A stretch of 64,000 nt of DNA from Paraspadella gotoi (GCA_051294375.1 CM119267.1:11097045-11161044), one strand, 5' to 3'; shown: positions 11,411 to 23,366, numbered from the stretch's first letter. Numbers and translations are program-made. Notes: generated by a model not told the origin, from the sequence alone.

Positions 11411-11689
11411 TTGAAGATGACGGTTGAGACGAAGGTAAACAAACAAAATTTGACGGTCGCCAATCGACGAGTCATTCCTCGGTTGTTTTCCTTTCGATTT
11501 TCACGGTGGAATCGGTTTTCGGCGGAGGCTTGGGGTCGAGGAGGCTTCTTCGTCAAGAGTCGCGTCGCTCTAGGCGACACCTGCAGCCTTTCGTCGACTC
11601 TTGGCGAGTGCCGTGTCGTCTTAATGACAGGTGGGAGTTTAGAGCTTCTTAAATATTGTTTTAAAAACTGCGAAATAACCTCTCGATGA
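11411..11689 (+). other. CpG-rich segment with ORFs on both strands; coding status unclear
   Basis: Plus strand: ATG at 11417 followed by MTVETK and then GAAG|GTAAAC, which would make a good splice donor. In copy B the same site is ACAG|GTAAAC. Minus strand: a long mixed-composition frame covers the same bases (for example SSKLPPVIKTTRHSPRVDER). The two copies of the duplication differ by indels, which break both frames, so neither can be trusted. This may be a real first exon or an exon on the opposite strand. Confidence 0.2.
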
Positions 11690-11718
11690 TATGGAATATT
11701 CAAAAAAAAAACGATAAG

Positions 11719-11745
11719 CGTGGCTCGCCAGCCTCCGTCGCCACG
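11719..11745. repeat. GC-rich hairpin, family member 2
   Basis: CGTGGC and GCCACG form a perfect 6-bp stem around CTCCAGCC-like loop sequence containing GCCTCCGTCG, followed by GATCG. Both the loop core and the 3' flank resemble the hairpin at 5102-5125, while the stem sequence differs. Confidence 0.45.
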
Positions 11746-11779
11746 GATCGTATTTTCTCGTTCTTTGACCATTTTGGAC

Positions 11780-11860
<81 letters not shown>

Positions 11861-12061
11861 AGAGAGAGCGAGCGGTAGGGAAAATTATTAAAATATCTCA
11901 CACAAAAAAGAAGAAAGAAAATTCCACAACGCAAAAAATTTGCACAGAAAAGTCGTCATAAAAATTTTTTTGGCTGGAATTGAGTTATTTTTTTTCTCTT
12001 CGATTGTCTTGGGCGAAAACGGATACATTTCTTTCAATGTTTGACTTTTTTTTACTATTCT

Positions 12062-12063
<2 letters not shown>

Positions 12064-12129
<66 letters not shown>

Positions 12130-12140
12130 CCTCTCTCTCC
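12064..12140. repeat. (CT)n microsatellite
   Basis: Long CT tract with a few interruptions near its right end. The copy-B equivalent at about 16490-16583 has different interruptions. Confidence 0.95.
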
Positions 12141-12889
12141 TCTCTTCTCACCCGCTGTTGTAGAACGAAAAGATTAAGTTTGTTCTCTACGATGAAACAT
12201 CATCTTGATCGTATAAAGACTTAGACTCTAAGTTAGAGGCAACGAGACCATTACTTTTTGTCGAAAAGATGTTTTCAAGTTTCCAACCAGCCTTTCGTGC
12301 GTTGTTCGAATACCCTTTTCGGGTTTTCCAAAAGCACATTAATGATTTTCTCTTTTAACAAAAAAATTTAAAAAAAGTTTAAATGGACGGAGACAAGAAT
12401 TTCAGTATTATTCGTTTCAATGAGTCTCTTTCCGCCGCTAGAAAGCTATCGGAGCTTTTAAGTTAATTTTAAACTGTTTGAAGACAAGATCGCGTTACCC
12501 AAGTTAACTTAAATCGTTTTATTTTATTTTTGAAATTTTTTATGTGCTTATGCTTATGTCCAATGCGTAATATGGAGCTTAATGTAATTAAGTTCGGGAT
12601 GAACGACCAAACCAAGAAGAGAAGAAGGACCAGCCACAGTAAAATTGGAAGGAAAATGATACGAAAATATTGAAATAAAGATAAGTAGCGGATAAAAAAT
12701 CTGGCAGGACGAAAAACGGGCAAGTGAAGAAGAAGCGAGAAAAAAGCGGGCAAAGGAAAGAGTCGAGGGGGGGGGGGAAAGACGGTGAAAATTCAATCGG
12801 TTTTTTGAAGTCGTTCATCAATAAATGAATTAACCTCTTTCGTGTCGAAAAGTCGATACATTGACTACGTTCAACTTTATTTTGTTTTA

Positions 12890-13068
12890 TCATTATATCT
12901 AATTATTTATATATTTAATTATTTTCATTATTATTTTATTATCTTATTTATCTTAAAATGGCGAGAACTGAACGAACATATTTTTGGACTGAATTTGTCT
13001 ATGAAACTTTTTGACAGGAACTTATCGCTAACGGGTATAAGGGGGATCCTTGAAGATCGTAGCCTTTT
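12890..13068. repeat. Copy-A-specific insertion of about 179 bp
   Basis: In copy B the sequence TTTGTTTTAAGTAGTAAG is continuous (about 17350-17368). In copy A an AT-rich segment lies between TTTGTTTTA and TTTTAAGTAGTAAG, with TTTTA microhomology at both edges. This is a deletion in B or an insertion in A and looks like an allelic structural variant. Confidence 0.7.
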
Positions 13069-15003
13069 AAGTAGTAAGTTTTCCCTCCCTCTCAAACCGT
13101 GGGGGCGGGAGAATGACGAACCTTTTCGCCTTTAACTCCCCCCCCCTTGATCTTGGGTGTTCCGAATCTTTCGTCCGTCGGGGAAAATAACGAAAAACGA
13201 AACCGTAACAACATTTCAAGAATTCGACGGATTTCGTTCGCCTCGTGGGGCGACTCGGATTTCGACCCTTCCGACTTTAAAACAAAAAGCCCGGATTTAA
13301 TCCGATTAACCTTCGCCCTCGAGATTAATTAAAAACGAAATTAAACAGATTGATTGTTGAGTGTTTTATTTAAAAGAGCGAGATAAATTTTGACTATTTT
13401 TTTTTGGTGCAGCTTCAATTTTTTTTCCAGTAAAAAAAAAAAAGAATTTGCTCCACTAAATACGCAGGAACCAAGGATTATCTCATTTAACTTTTTCTAA
13501 AGTTCAAAAGTCTGGAAAATATGTTTTTTTTTTCCTTTTGAAAACCGCGGCTTTTTATAGAAAAAGGATAAATACTAGCGTACTAAGCTTAACGAGATTC
13601 GAAAAGAAGGATCGAGAGTCGGTTATGAAGGATGCGAGATTGAGAGACGCATAATAATTCGTTTTCTTTCTTTCTTTCTTATTTTTTTTTTCATTCTTCT
13701 CTCTTTCTTTATTTCAATTTTTCTTTTTCCTTTTTTATATCTTAATCTTTCCTCCGTCGGTCCATTGACTCTTACTAATCCGGCGAGGATTAAAAAAATA
13801 ATGAGAGTATCTTTTTGTTCGGCCTCAACGAAGTGAAAATTTTTTAATTTCCAGAATAAAAAAGAAATATAAAGACAAGGCCATGAGCTTCACGAAACGG
13901 TTTATTTTGTATATAAATAAAGTACATCAAGTATCCTGTTGTATTTTTGTTTCAATTTTTACCATCTAACCATCAGTAAAGCCGTATGTACCATGAGATA
14001 CAGAACTGCACGTGTTCCTCGCGTGTACCTCGCACGCGCGTTTGCACGCGTTGGCCTCTCTAACCCACAGATGAGAATTATTGTTTTTTTTCGTCGATTC
14101 GAGCTTCAGTCAATCGTGAGTTTTTTTCCCCTTTGGTCATCAATCATAGTTGTCACGGTTGTCGTCGTCGTCGTCGTTTCGGTCTAATCAACGGCCTCGT
14201 CGTCATCGTCTCCATCTCTGTCGTGGTCTTTGTGGTCGCTGACTACGTCGTCGTCGTCTCCGTGGACGTCCGTATGAACGAACGTACGCGGGAAACGGTT
14301 GGACTCATGTACGAGTTGTACGACTCTTTACAATCGAAAAAGAGGGAAAAAGGCTACGAAAGGGATTTTTAATATATTGTGAATGAGGTTTTTTTTAATT
14401 CGAACTCGGCTTGTAGATTATGTTAAGTAATTTTTAATCCACCCTAATTAAAAAATGTTCGATGTTCACTGCTCAAAATTGATATTATAAAGCATTTCCC
14501 TAAGTTCACTTTTCCAACGTTTTCTTCGTGAGCATTCGGGGTCGTTGAGCCATTAAGGGCATCCCTTGTGAGGGCGGGTCTTCTTTGCCTCTCGCCTTTA
14601 ACCCACGCGTTTAACGACAAACATGATAACCATGTGATTTCAATTTGGTCTTTTTGTCTTTTCGTTTCTCTTTTTTCTTTATTTACGTTTCTCAATTAAT
14701 CCTAAATAAATTTAGAAATTAGAAATAATCCTTTTTTTTTATCCAAATTGAAACACTTTAACATAAACTTTTTTGGACGCCTGTAACATATTGAACTTTT
14801 TTACAAGACTTGCTACATCCCCCGGCAATTACGTCTTCTCCCAGCTTCTCCAACTTTCATCGTTTCCCCCTACATTTCACATCCTCTGCTCAACATCTCA
14901 ACACCCCGAGGCGGAGAGTTTCTTCTGTAACAGAGAGGCGTTGCAACATGTGAATGCGCCCTCTACCTGATTCGAATTAACTCGCTTTTTTTGTGGGTTG
15001 GAG

Positions 15004-15048
<45 letters not shown>

Positions 15049-15173
15049 AAAGTTTTTTTAGCTGTTATAGAAAGATAGATTTTTTTAGGATGTTGAAAAT
15101 TAAATCGACTTATTCAAAAGCGATAGAAAAAAAAATTGTTCAATGCTAAAATTTGCTAGGTGTAAATAAATTA

Positions 15174-15225
<52 letters not shown>

Positions 15226-15237
15226 TCTTCTCTCTGA

Positions 15238-15269
<32 letters not shown>

Positions 15270-15426
15270 CTTCTCTCACACATCCAACCCTCATGCTCTA
15301 CACCCTTCACTCAGTTTGTCCAACCCCCCACCCTCCTTATTTGATAACTTCTTCTCTTTCGTTCCTTACCTCTGTTTGAACTTTGAAAAGTAAACGCCCG
15401 ACGATGAAGTAAACAATCGGGGAAAA

Positions 15427-15451
15427 NNNNNNNNNNNNNNNNNNNNNNNNN
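15427..15451. other. Assembly gap, exactly 25 N
   Basis: Placeholder gap between the two copies of the 4.3-kb block. Confidence 0.98.
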
Positions 15452-16099
15452 ACAAGGAGAGAGGATCTTTGTTCCAATTTTAAAGTGAACTTGGACTCGT
15501 CAACGGTTCCCGATCGCTTTTAAGGGGGGGAGAAAGAGGTGGACGATAGAGAGAGAAAAAATTAAGGATCCTCTGGGGGTGGGGGGTGGTAAGGGGGGGG
15601 GATTTAGAGACGGGGTGGGTAACTCCCAACTCGAAAGCCATTAAAATCGAGAGAAAAGAAAAAAAACAAAACAAAAAAACCCTCGGTCCCTTCGAGACGG
15701 CGTCCTTTGAAGAATGACGGTTGAGACGACAGGTAAACAAACAAAATTTGACGGTCGCCAATCGACGAGTCATTCCTCGGTTGTTTTCCTTTCGAATTTT
15801 CAACGTGAATCGGTTTTCGGCGGCGGCTTGGGGTCGAGAGGCCTTTTTCGTTTCAAGATACAGCGTCGCTCTAGGCGACACTGCAGCCTTTGCGTCGAAA
15901 TCATTTCGCGAGTGCCAGTGTCCGTTCCTAATGACAGTGGGAGTTTAGAGCTTCTTAAATATTAGTTTAAAAATCTGCGAAATAACCTTCCTCGAAATGA
16001 ATATGGAATATTCAAAAAAAAAAAAAAAACAGGACTTAACGGTGGACTCGCACAGCCCGATCGCCACGGAAATCGTATTTCTCGTTCAGACATTTTGGA

Positions 16100-16290
16100 C
16101 GATAGAGAGAGAAAAGAGAAGAGAGAGAGTAGAGAGAAGAGAGAGAAGAGTGAGAGAAGATAGAGAGAGAGAGAGAGGAAGAGAGAGAGAGAGAGAGAGA
16201 GAGCAGAGAGAGAGAGAGAGTGAGAGAGAGAGAGAGAGAGAGAAGAGAGTAGAGAGAGAGAGAGAGAGAGAGAGAAGAGAGAGAGAGCGA
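16100..16290. repeat. Interrupted (GA)n tract
   Basis: GA dinucleotides broken by AGA, GTA and GCA units. Much longer than the matching tract in copy A (about 11784-11870). It creates Arg-Glu ORFs that should not be annotated. Confidence 0.9.
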
Positions 16291-16519
16291 GCGGTAGGGA
16301 AAAATTATTAAAAATATCTCACACAAAGAAAGAAGAACATTCACCACGGAGGAGGCAAAAAATTTGCACAGAAAAGTCGTCATAAAAAATATTTTTGGCT
16401 GGAATTGAATTATTTTTTTTCTGTTTCGATTGTCTTTGGGCGAAAACGATTACATTTCTTTCAATGTATGACTTTTTTACTATTTGCTCTCTCTCTCTCT
16501 CTCTCTCTCATCTCTCTCT

Positions 16520-16567
<48 letters not shown>

Positions 16568-19329
16568 TCTCTCTCTCTCTCTTTTCTCACCACGCTAGTT
16601 TGTTAGAACGAAAGATTAAGTTTTGTTCTCTACGAATGAAACAAGTCAGCTAGATCGATATAAAAAGACCTTAGAACTCTAAGTTAGAGGCAACGAGACC
16701 ATGTACTTTTTGTCGAAAAAGATGTTTTCAAGTTTCCAACCAGAGCCTTTCCGTGCGTTGTTACAAACCCTTTTCCGGGTTTTTCCCAAAAGCACATTAA
16801 TGATTTTCTTTCTCTTATTTAAGCAAAAAAATTTAAAAAAAAAAAGTTAAATGGAGGCGGAGACAAGAATTCAGTATTATTCGTTTCAATGAGTCTCTTA
16901 TCCGCCGCTAGAAAGCTATCGGACTTTTTAAGTAATTTAACTTTTGGTTTGAAAGACAAGATCGCGTTACCCAAGATATAACTTAATCGTTTATTTTATT
17001 TTTTGAAATTTTTTATGTGCTTATGCTTATAGTCGCAAATGCGTATATGGAGCCTTAAATGTAATTAAGTTCGGGATGAAGACCAAACCAAGAAGAGAAG
17101 AAGGACCAACCAGAGTAAATTGGAAGGAAAATGAATACGAAATATTGAAATAAAGATAAGTAGCGGATAAAAAATCTGGCAGGACGAAAAAACGGGCAAG
17201 TGAAGAAGAAGCGAGAAAAAAGCAGGCAAAGGAAAGAGTCGAGGGGGGGGGGAAAGACGGTGAAAAATTCAATCGGTTTTTGAAAGTCGTTCATTACAAT
17301 AAAATGAATTAACCTCTTTTCGATACATTTGACTACGTTCAACTTTATTTTGTTTTAAGTAGTAAGTTTTCCCTCATCATCAAACCGTGGGGCGGAGAGG
17401 ATGACGAAACCTTTCCGCTTTAACTCCCCCACTTGAATCTTGGTGTTATCCGAATACGTTTCGTCCGTCGGGGAACATAACGAAAACGAAACCGTAGACA
17501 ACATTTCAAGCAATTGACGGATCTCGTTCGCATCGTGGGCGACTCGGATTTCGACTTCCGACCTTTGAAAAAAAAAAGCCCGGATTTAATCCGATTTAAC
17601 CTTCGCTCTCGAGATTAAATTAAAAACGAAATTAAACAGATTGATTGTGAGTGTTTTATTTAAAAGAGCGAGATTAAATTTTTGAACTATTTTTTTTTGG
17701 TGGGCAGCTTCAATTGTTTTTTCCATTTAAAAAAAAAAAAAGAATTGCATCCACTAAATACGCAAGGAACCAAGGATTAGTCTCATTTAACTTTTTCCTA
17801 AAGTTCAAAAAGTTCTGGAAAATAATGTTTTTTTTTTCCTTTTGAAAAACCGCGGGCTTTTTATAGAAAAAGGGATAAATACTAGCGTACTAAGCTTAAA
17901 CGGAGATTCGAAAAGAAGGGATCGAGAGTCGGTTATGAAGGATTGCGAGATTGAGAGACGCATAATATTCATTTTTTCTTTCTTTTCTTCTTTATTTTTT
18001 TTTTCATTCTTCTCTCTTTCTTTATTTCAATTTTTCTTTTTCAATTTTTTAATATCTTAATCTTTCTCCGTCGGTCCATTGACGTCTTAACTTATACCGG
18101 CGAGGATTTAAAAAAATAATGAGAGTATCCTTTTGTTTTCGGCCCTCAACAGAAGTGAAATTATTTTTAATTTCCAGAATAAAAAAGAAATATAAAGACA
18201 AGGCCATGAGCTTCACGAAACGGTTTAATTTTGTATATTAATAAATAAAGTACATCCAAATTTAATCCCTTGTTGTATTTTGTTTCAATTTTTACCATCT
18301 AAACCAATCATAAAGCGTACATGTAACCATGAGAGATACAGAACTGCACGGTGTTCCTCGCGTGTACCTCGCACCGCGTTTGCAACGCGTTGGCCTCTCT
18401 AACCCACAGAATAGAGAATTATTGTTTTTTTTTTCGTCGTTCGAGCTTCAGTCAATCGTGAGTTTTTTTTCCCCTTTGTCCATCAATCATAGTTTCACGG
18501 TTGTCGTCGTCGTCGTCGTTTCGGTCCTAATCAACGGCTCGTCGACATCGTCTCCATCTCTGTCGTGGTCTTTGTGGTCCGCTGACTACGGTCGGTCGTC
18601 GTCTGCCGTGGACGTCCCGTATGAAACGAACGGACGCGGGGAAACGGTTGGAATCTCATAGTAACGAGTTGTAACGACTCTTTACAAATCGAAAAAGAGG
18701 GAAAAAAGAGCTACGAAAGGGAATTTTTAATATAATTGTGAATGAGGTTTTTTTTTAATTCGAACTCGGCTGTAGATTATGTTAAGTACATTTTTAATCC
18801 ACCCCTAATTTAAAAAAAATGTTTCGATGTTCACTTCTCAAAATTTGATATTATAAAGCATCCTTGTGAGGCCGGGTCTTCTTTGCCTCTCGCCTTATAA
18901 CCCACGCCGTTTAACGACAAACATGATTACCATGTGATTTCAATTTTTGATATTTTGTCTTTTCGTTTCTTTTTTTTCTTTATTTGCGTTTCTCAATAAT
19001 CTTAAATAACTTTAGAAATTAAAATTAATCCTTTTTTTTCAATCCAAAATTGAACACACTTTAACATATACTTTTTTGGACGACTGTAACATATTGAAAT
19101 TTTTAACAAGACTTGCTAACATCCCCCGGCAATGTACGTCTTCTCCCAGCTTCTCTCCAACTTTCATCGTATTCCCCCTAAACATTTCACATTCCTCTGC
19201 TCAACATCTCAACAACCCCGAGAGCGGAGAGTTCCTTCTGTAAGCAGAGAGGCGTTGCAACATGTGAATGCGCCACTCTACCTGATTCGAATTAACTCGC
19301 TTTTTTTGTGGGTTGGAGCAATACAGAGT

Positions 19330-19361
<32 letters not shown>

Positions 19362-19484
19362 AGAGAGGAGAGAGAGAAGAGCAAAGTTTTTTTAGCTGTC
19401 ATATAAAGAAAGATAGATTTTTTTAGGATGTTGAAATTTGAATTAAATCGACGTTATCACCACAGCCACCTCAAAACGCGATAG

Positions 19485-19549
<65 letters not shown>
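19485..19549 (+). repeat. 65-base poly(A) run
   Basis: An uninterrupted A run followed directly by TTGTTTTCAAGC. The aligned position in copy A has nine A. No retrogene body or target duplication is visible around it. Confidence 0.95.
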
Positions 19550-19552
<3 letters not shown>

Positions 19553-19629
19553 TTTTCAAGCTAAAATTTGCTTAAGTGTAAAAGTAAATTTACTTCTCAT
19601 CTCTCTCTCGTCTCTCTCCTTGCTCATCT

Positions 19630-19662
<33 letters not shown>

Positions 19663-20600
19663 ACTCTCTCTCACACAATCCACCCTCATCTCTTACCCCC
19701 TTCACTCAGTTGCAACCCCCCCCTCCTTATTTGATACTTTCTTCTCTATTCGTTCCTTACTCTGTTTGGGAAACTTTGACAAAGTAAACCGCCCGACGAT
19801 GAAAGTAAACAATCGGGGAAGATCTTTCCAGTACGTTTTAAATTGATTCGCATCTCTCTCTCTCTCTCTCTCTCTCCGTCTCTCTCTCTCTCTCTCTCTC
19901 ATCGTCACATCATCGCCCTCCTCCGCATTCGTGTCGTACCAAAGCGACGCCATTGTAATCTATAATCCGTCAGTCCGTGCGATTTCCCGTCGGGGGGGAG
20001 GGAGAAAGGGAGGAGGAGTGAGAAGAAGGGGGGAGGAGAGGAGGAGTGGGAGAAGGGGGAGATGAAGAGAGAGGAAAACAAGGACACGGGATTCGATGAG
20101 GGGCGTCGAGTCAGGGTTGAGAATACAGTAATCTCCGCTGGCCCAACGATATGTCCCTTTATGTAAAGTCGTGATTCGACTTTCGATATGATTAAACGTT
20201 TGCCATGGATGAACAGCGCACTGACGAATGCGGCAAAACGATGACTGACGTATGTTTTAATTCATTCATGCACCGATGTTATAAAAAACCGCAATTCGAA
20301 GATCTGACTAACTTAACTAGGACTACAATGCATTCGAAAACGCATTAAGGGATTCATGTATCTCAGTGCCAGGTAATTGATTGGTAAAAAAAAATTACAT
20401 AAGAGTGAGGAGGAACTCCAGGAGGAAAAGTCGGCTTCTGCGGTTCATGTTTGAAAAAAAAATATTGATATTTGAAAATAAAAGAGGACAATATATTGTA
20501 ATTGTTAGCATCAACGTTAATATCAATCAAAGAAATTTAGATTTAATGTCCTGAGAATAGTTATAAGAGAGATTAAGCAATCTATAGGAATTACTGGATC

Positions 20601-20640
20601 TGGAACGTTTCGACCATCCTTCGGTGATCTGTTCTGATTC
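20601..20640 (-). mobile_element. Possible retroelement tail fragment
   Basis: On the minus strand, GATCACCGAAGGATGGTCG followed by AAACGTTCCAGATCC resembles a phrase that I associate with degenerate retroelement ends in invertebrate genomes. No reverse-transcriptase coding sequence is present nearby. The call is from recollection of sequence style only. Confidence 0.15.
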
Positions 20641-20847
20641 TACGTATCTAATGTCACTACTCTATTTATAATTATACCGTATATTTTAAAAATTAACAAG
20701 AACTAACGCGGGAAAAACGACTGGTCGATAAATTGCTCTGCGATCCAGACGATTTTCAAAGTGATCCCATGAATTCTACGTCGGCCCGCCACAACGCCCA
20801 TCTCGGCCTCAAAACTTCGTCACCCCTCGGGGCGCTCGACATTCTCG

Positions 20848-21256
20848 TCACAAGGATCGATGACCGTCACTGTTAGGGTATGAGAGGAGAGGAGAGGAGA
20901 GGAGGAGGAGGCGGTGGGGTGAAGTGTACCCGTGCGTGAGAGAATTTAAGGTGTGCAAAGTCGGGGAGTGCATCTTTAGAACGGACAGGAATGCGTTCCT
21001 TGCCGACGTTTTGTTGGGCAGTGTGGTGGCGTAGTGGGCGCCGTTGACGTTCTCGGTGGAAAAGAGGGCGGTGCCTTCATTGGAATCTCGTCGCGGCGTC
21101 GATCCCGTCGAAGCGGAAGAGAAAATGAGAAGCGAGGATAAGATCGTTGTCATGGGGGGGGGGGCGTCGTTGGGTTCTTTATTCATTTTATTTTTTGCGG
21201 CGCAGAAAAAACCGATTAACTTAGATAAACTTTCGCGATTTATCCATTGGCTGTAA
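20848..21256. other. CpG-rich segment with opposing ORFs, coding status unclear
   Basis: Minus strand 21186-20848 is open for 112 codons of mixed composition (for example TENVNGAHYATTLPNKTSAR). The plus strand 21044-21256 is open for 70. The GGGTATGAGAGGAGAG repeats at 20876-20915 are low complexity. No splice signals stand out. Confidence 0.15.
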
Positions 21257-21593
21257 AATAGGGAGAGAAGAGAGAGCAGAGAGAGCTTTTAGATCATTTT
21301 GGAGTAGAGAGAGAGGGAGAGAAGAGAGGAGAGAAGGAGAGAGAGTGAAGAGAGAGTAAGAGAATAAAAATACATCCATTCCAGAGATTTTTTTTTCCAG
21401 TTTTTTTTTCTTTGAATTGCGCATTTTTGATTCAAAAAAACAACAATATTTCAATCCCTTTGTTACTTAATACTTAAAGCCTGGGAGATGAGAAGCACTC
21501 AAATAACAATTGTCTAAAGCTTTATAAAATTTGTTATTATGCAAGCTCTTTCTGTAAAAAAAAATTCTGGTTCTTTCATAATAAAATCGCCAG

Positions 21594-21632
21594 CTCAGCC
21601 GCCGCCTCCGCCGCCTCCCGCTTACGGCTGAG
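21594..21632. repeat. GC-rich hairpin, family member 3
   Basis: CTCAGCCG and CGGCTGAG form a perfect 8-bp stem around a loop containing GCCTCCGCCGCCTCC, the core that also occurs in the hairpin at 5102. It sits in AT-rich surroundings. Confidence 0.5.
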
Positions 21633-21688
21633 TTAAGACTGAGCTAAGAATCTGGCCGTCCATTTTTTAATCAATCAAACTCTCTCCC

Positions 21689-21729
<41 letters not shown>

Positions 21730-21779
21730 CCGGTCGACTCGCCATCTCTCGCCACCACGAGCAGTCACGCGTCACCCAC

Positions 21780-22262
21780 CGACGCCCCCCTACCCCCCCC
21801 TCAAACCACCGCAGCCCGACGAGCGGCGATCGGTTCCCAAGGGTGGTGCCTCCGACATATGGGTCGCATCCGACTTACAGTAAACAATCCACGCATCCCG
21901 TTACGTCGAAGAAGGCGGAAAGAGGGGGGGTTGGAGGTGGTTGGGCTGAAGGGTGGTTCGGGGTGGGCGACCTTGGCCTTCTTTTTTCATGTTTCCCCGC
22001 AGCCTTGGGCGTCTGTACCCTCTTTTTACTGGAAAGGGAGAGTCTCCGCCGCGGGGCGAGTTTTTGGCTGCGGCGTCGGGCGCGGCGGCGGGCGGTTGAC
22101 CGCAGCTTTCTGCTGCCGCTGCAGCCGCTTCGGGACGAATCGGATTGTAGGATGGAGAGAACGGTAGGGTGGAGGGGGGAAGTCGAGAAAGAGGGAGGAG
22201 AGGGAGAGGAGGAGGAGGAAGAGGAGAGGGAGAGAAGAGGAGGAAGAGGAGAGGGTCGTCTT
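21780..22262. other. GC-rich, purine/pyrimidine-skewed block
   Basis: C-rich at 21780-21840, then mixed CpG-rich sequence with GCGGCGTCGGGCGCGGCGGC near 22070, then a long GGA/GAG purine run at 22170-22255. Both strands are open here because of composition. I regard it as a possible promoter or CpG-rich element rather than a gene. Confidence 0.3.
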
Positions 22263-22265
22263 TTG

Positions 22266-22905
22266 CCCTCTTTCACTTAGTTCGTCCTAAAAAAAATCAC
22301 TCTGCTTAAGATATATAAAAAAAGGAAAAGAAACCAATTAATTGGACTTTATAAAGCGCCAAGTGATCCGCTAAACGGATTTAGAGAAATTTGCTTTCGT
22401 GAAAAAACCGATCATCTTGAAAGTGTTGACTCGACGTTCGATGGACAATGTTGATCGACCGAAGATGAGTCAGTGAGAGTCGGGGGGGGTAGAGGCGGTG
22501 AGAGAGTTCCTTGAGACATAACCTAAAATTAGTCTGTTTGTTGTGATACCCTAAGATGTTGAGCCAAACGCTCGAAGACTGAGATGGCGACCATGACCTT
22601 CAAACGCATTCGCCGACATAAACAACTCCCAGATTTTTCTCCTTATTTAAAATTNNNNNNNNNNNNNNNNNNNNNNNNNCCGACTCTCACTGACTCATTT
22701 CGGTCGGATCAACATTGTCCCATCGAACGTCGAGTCAACACTTTCAGATTGATCGGGTTTTTTCACGAAAGCAAATTTTTCTCTAATCCGTTTTAGCGGA
22801 TCACTTGGCGCTTTATAAAGCCAATTATTGGTTCTTTTCCTTTTTTTTTTTCTTAAGGCGCAGTTGATTTTTTTTAGGACGAACTAAGTGAAAGAGCAAA
22901 GACCA
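22266..22905. repeat. Long inverted repeat flanking a 25-N gap
   Basis: The left arm (22266-22483) is the imperfect reverse complement of the right arm (22680-22905). Shared landmarks are CTTTCACTTAGTTCGTCC, GCGCCAAGTGATCCGCTAAA, GTGTTGACTCGACGTTCGAT and TGAGTCAGTGAGAGTCGG. The segment 22484-22654 lies between the arms and is followed by 25 N. A read that doubled back on itself, used to patch this gap, would give this layout. A genuine foldback element is the alternative. Confidence 0.85.
22655..22679. other. Assembly gap, exactly 25 N
   Basis: Placeholder gap located at the inner edge of the right arm of the inverted repeat. Confidence 0.98.
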
Positions 22906-22919
22906 CCGAAAAAAAGTAA

Positions 22920-23067
22920 ATTTAAACTTAGTCGTTAATTTATTGCGCACTTTTAGATATATCTCCTTGACAACCGAACCCAACTTGTTTACTACCATTA
23001 AGATTTTGTCGTCCGATTCCATGGCAACGCATGTTACCATAGCTTCTCCATCATAAAGCGAGGACAT
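22920..23067 (-). CDS. Probable N-terminal coding exon, unknown protein, possibly WD40-like
   Basis: On the minus strand an ATG at 23067-23065 begins MSSLYDGEAMVTCVAMESDD, followed by KILMVVNKLGSVVKEIYLKV. The balance of hydrophobic, acidic and small residues looks coding. The pattern VTCVA-x-x-SDDKILM-x-x-NKLGSVV resembles one blade of a WD40 repeat, but one blade is too little to assign a family. The protein-like character fades near 22920, just where the patched inverted repeat begins, so the rest of the exon or its donor may be damaged or missing. A CCATGGCAAC motif (23020-23029 on the plus strand) lies within the coding part. Unknown function. Confidence 0.4.
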
Positions 23068-23177
23068 TAAGAGAAACGTAACGAGTATTTGGGGAACGGT
23101 TTAATTATTACAAATCGTCAAACAAGAGCCATCACAAAGAGGCACGTTCCTCGTTATTTCGATAAAATGAGCCAGAG

Positions 23178-23366
23178 NNNNNNNNNNNNNNNNNNNNNNN
23201 NNNNNNNNNNNNNNNNNNNNNNNNNNNNNNNNNNNNNNNNNNNNNNNNNNNNNNNNNNNNNNNNNNNNNNNNNNNNNNNNNNNNNNNNNNNNNNNNNNNN
23301 NNNNNNNNNNNNNNNNNNNNNNNNNNNNNNNNNNNNNNNNNNNNNNNNNNNNNNNNNNNNNNNNNN
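23178..23366. other. Assembly gap, 189 N
   Basis: Run of N immediately upstream (minus-strand sense) of the exon candidate at 22920-23067. It probably hides that gene's promoter or 5' UTR. Confidence 0.98.

Larger units (their letters stand above)
11172..15426. repeat. 4.3-kb tandem duplication, copy A
   Basis: Co-linear with 15466-19820. Matching anchors include TGACTCGTCAACGGTTC at the start, GACGGTCGCCAATCGACG, AAGCCCGGATTTAATCCG and CGCCCGACGATGAA at the end. Copy A has two segments absent from copy B: about 12890-13068 and about 14496-14562. It ends at a 25-N gap. It contains CT/GA tracts, a G-rich patch (11229-11308) and no ORF that is conserved intact in both copies. Confidence 0.9.
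15466..19820. repeat. 4.3-kb tandem duplication, copy B
   Basis: Second copy of 11172-15426. It carries a 65-base A run at 19485-19549 where copy A has only nine A, and lacks two copy-A segments. Short indels relative to copy A occur every few dozen bases, mainly in homopolymers. Confidence 0.9.

Noticed and set aside
19485-19549. 65-A run as the tail of a processed retrocopy
   Set aside because: The aligned position in the other copy of the duplication has nine A and the same upstream sequence, so the run is a homopolymer expansion or error, not an insertion tail.
22990-23050. CCATGGCAAC and GTTACCATAGC as RFX X-boxes of a ciliary gene
   Set aside because: Each has only one good half-site, and they fall inside a probable coding exon.
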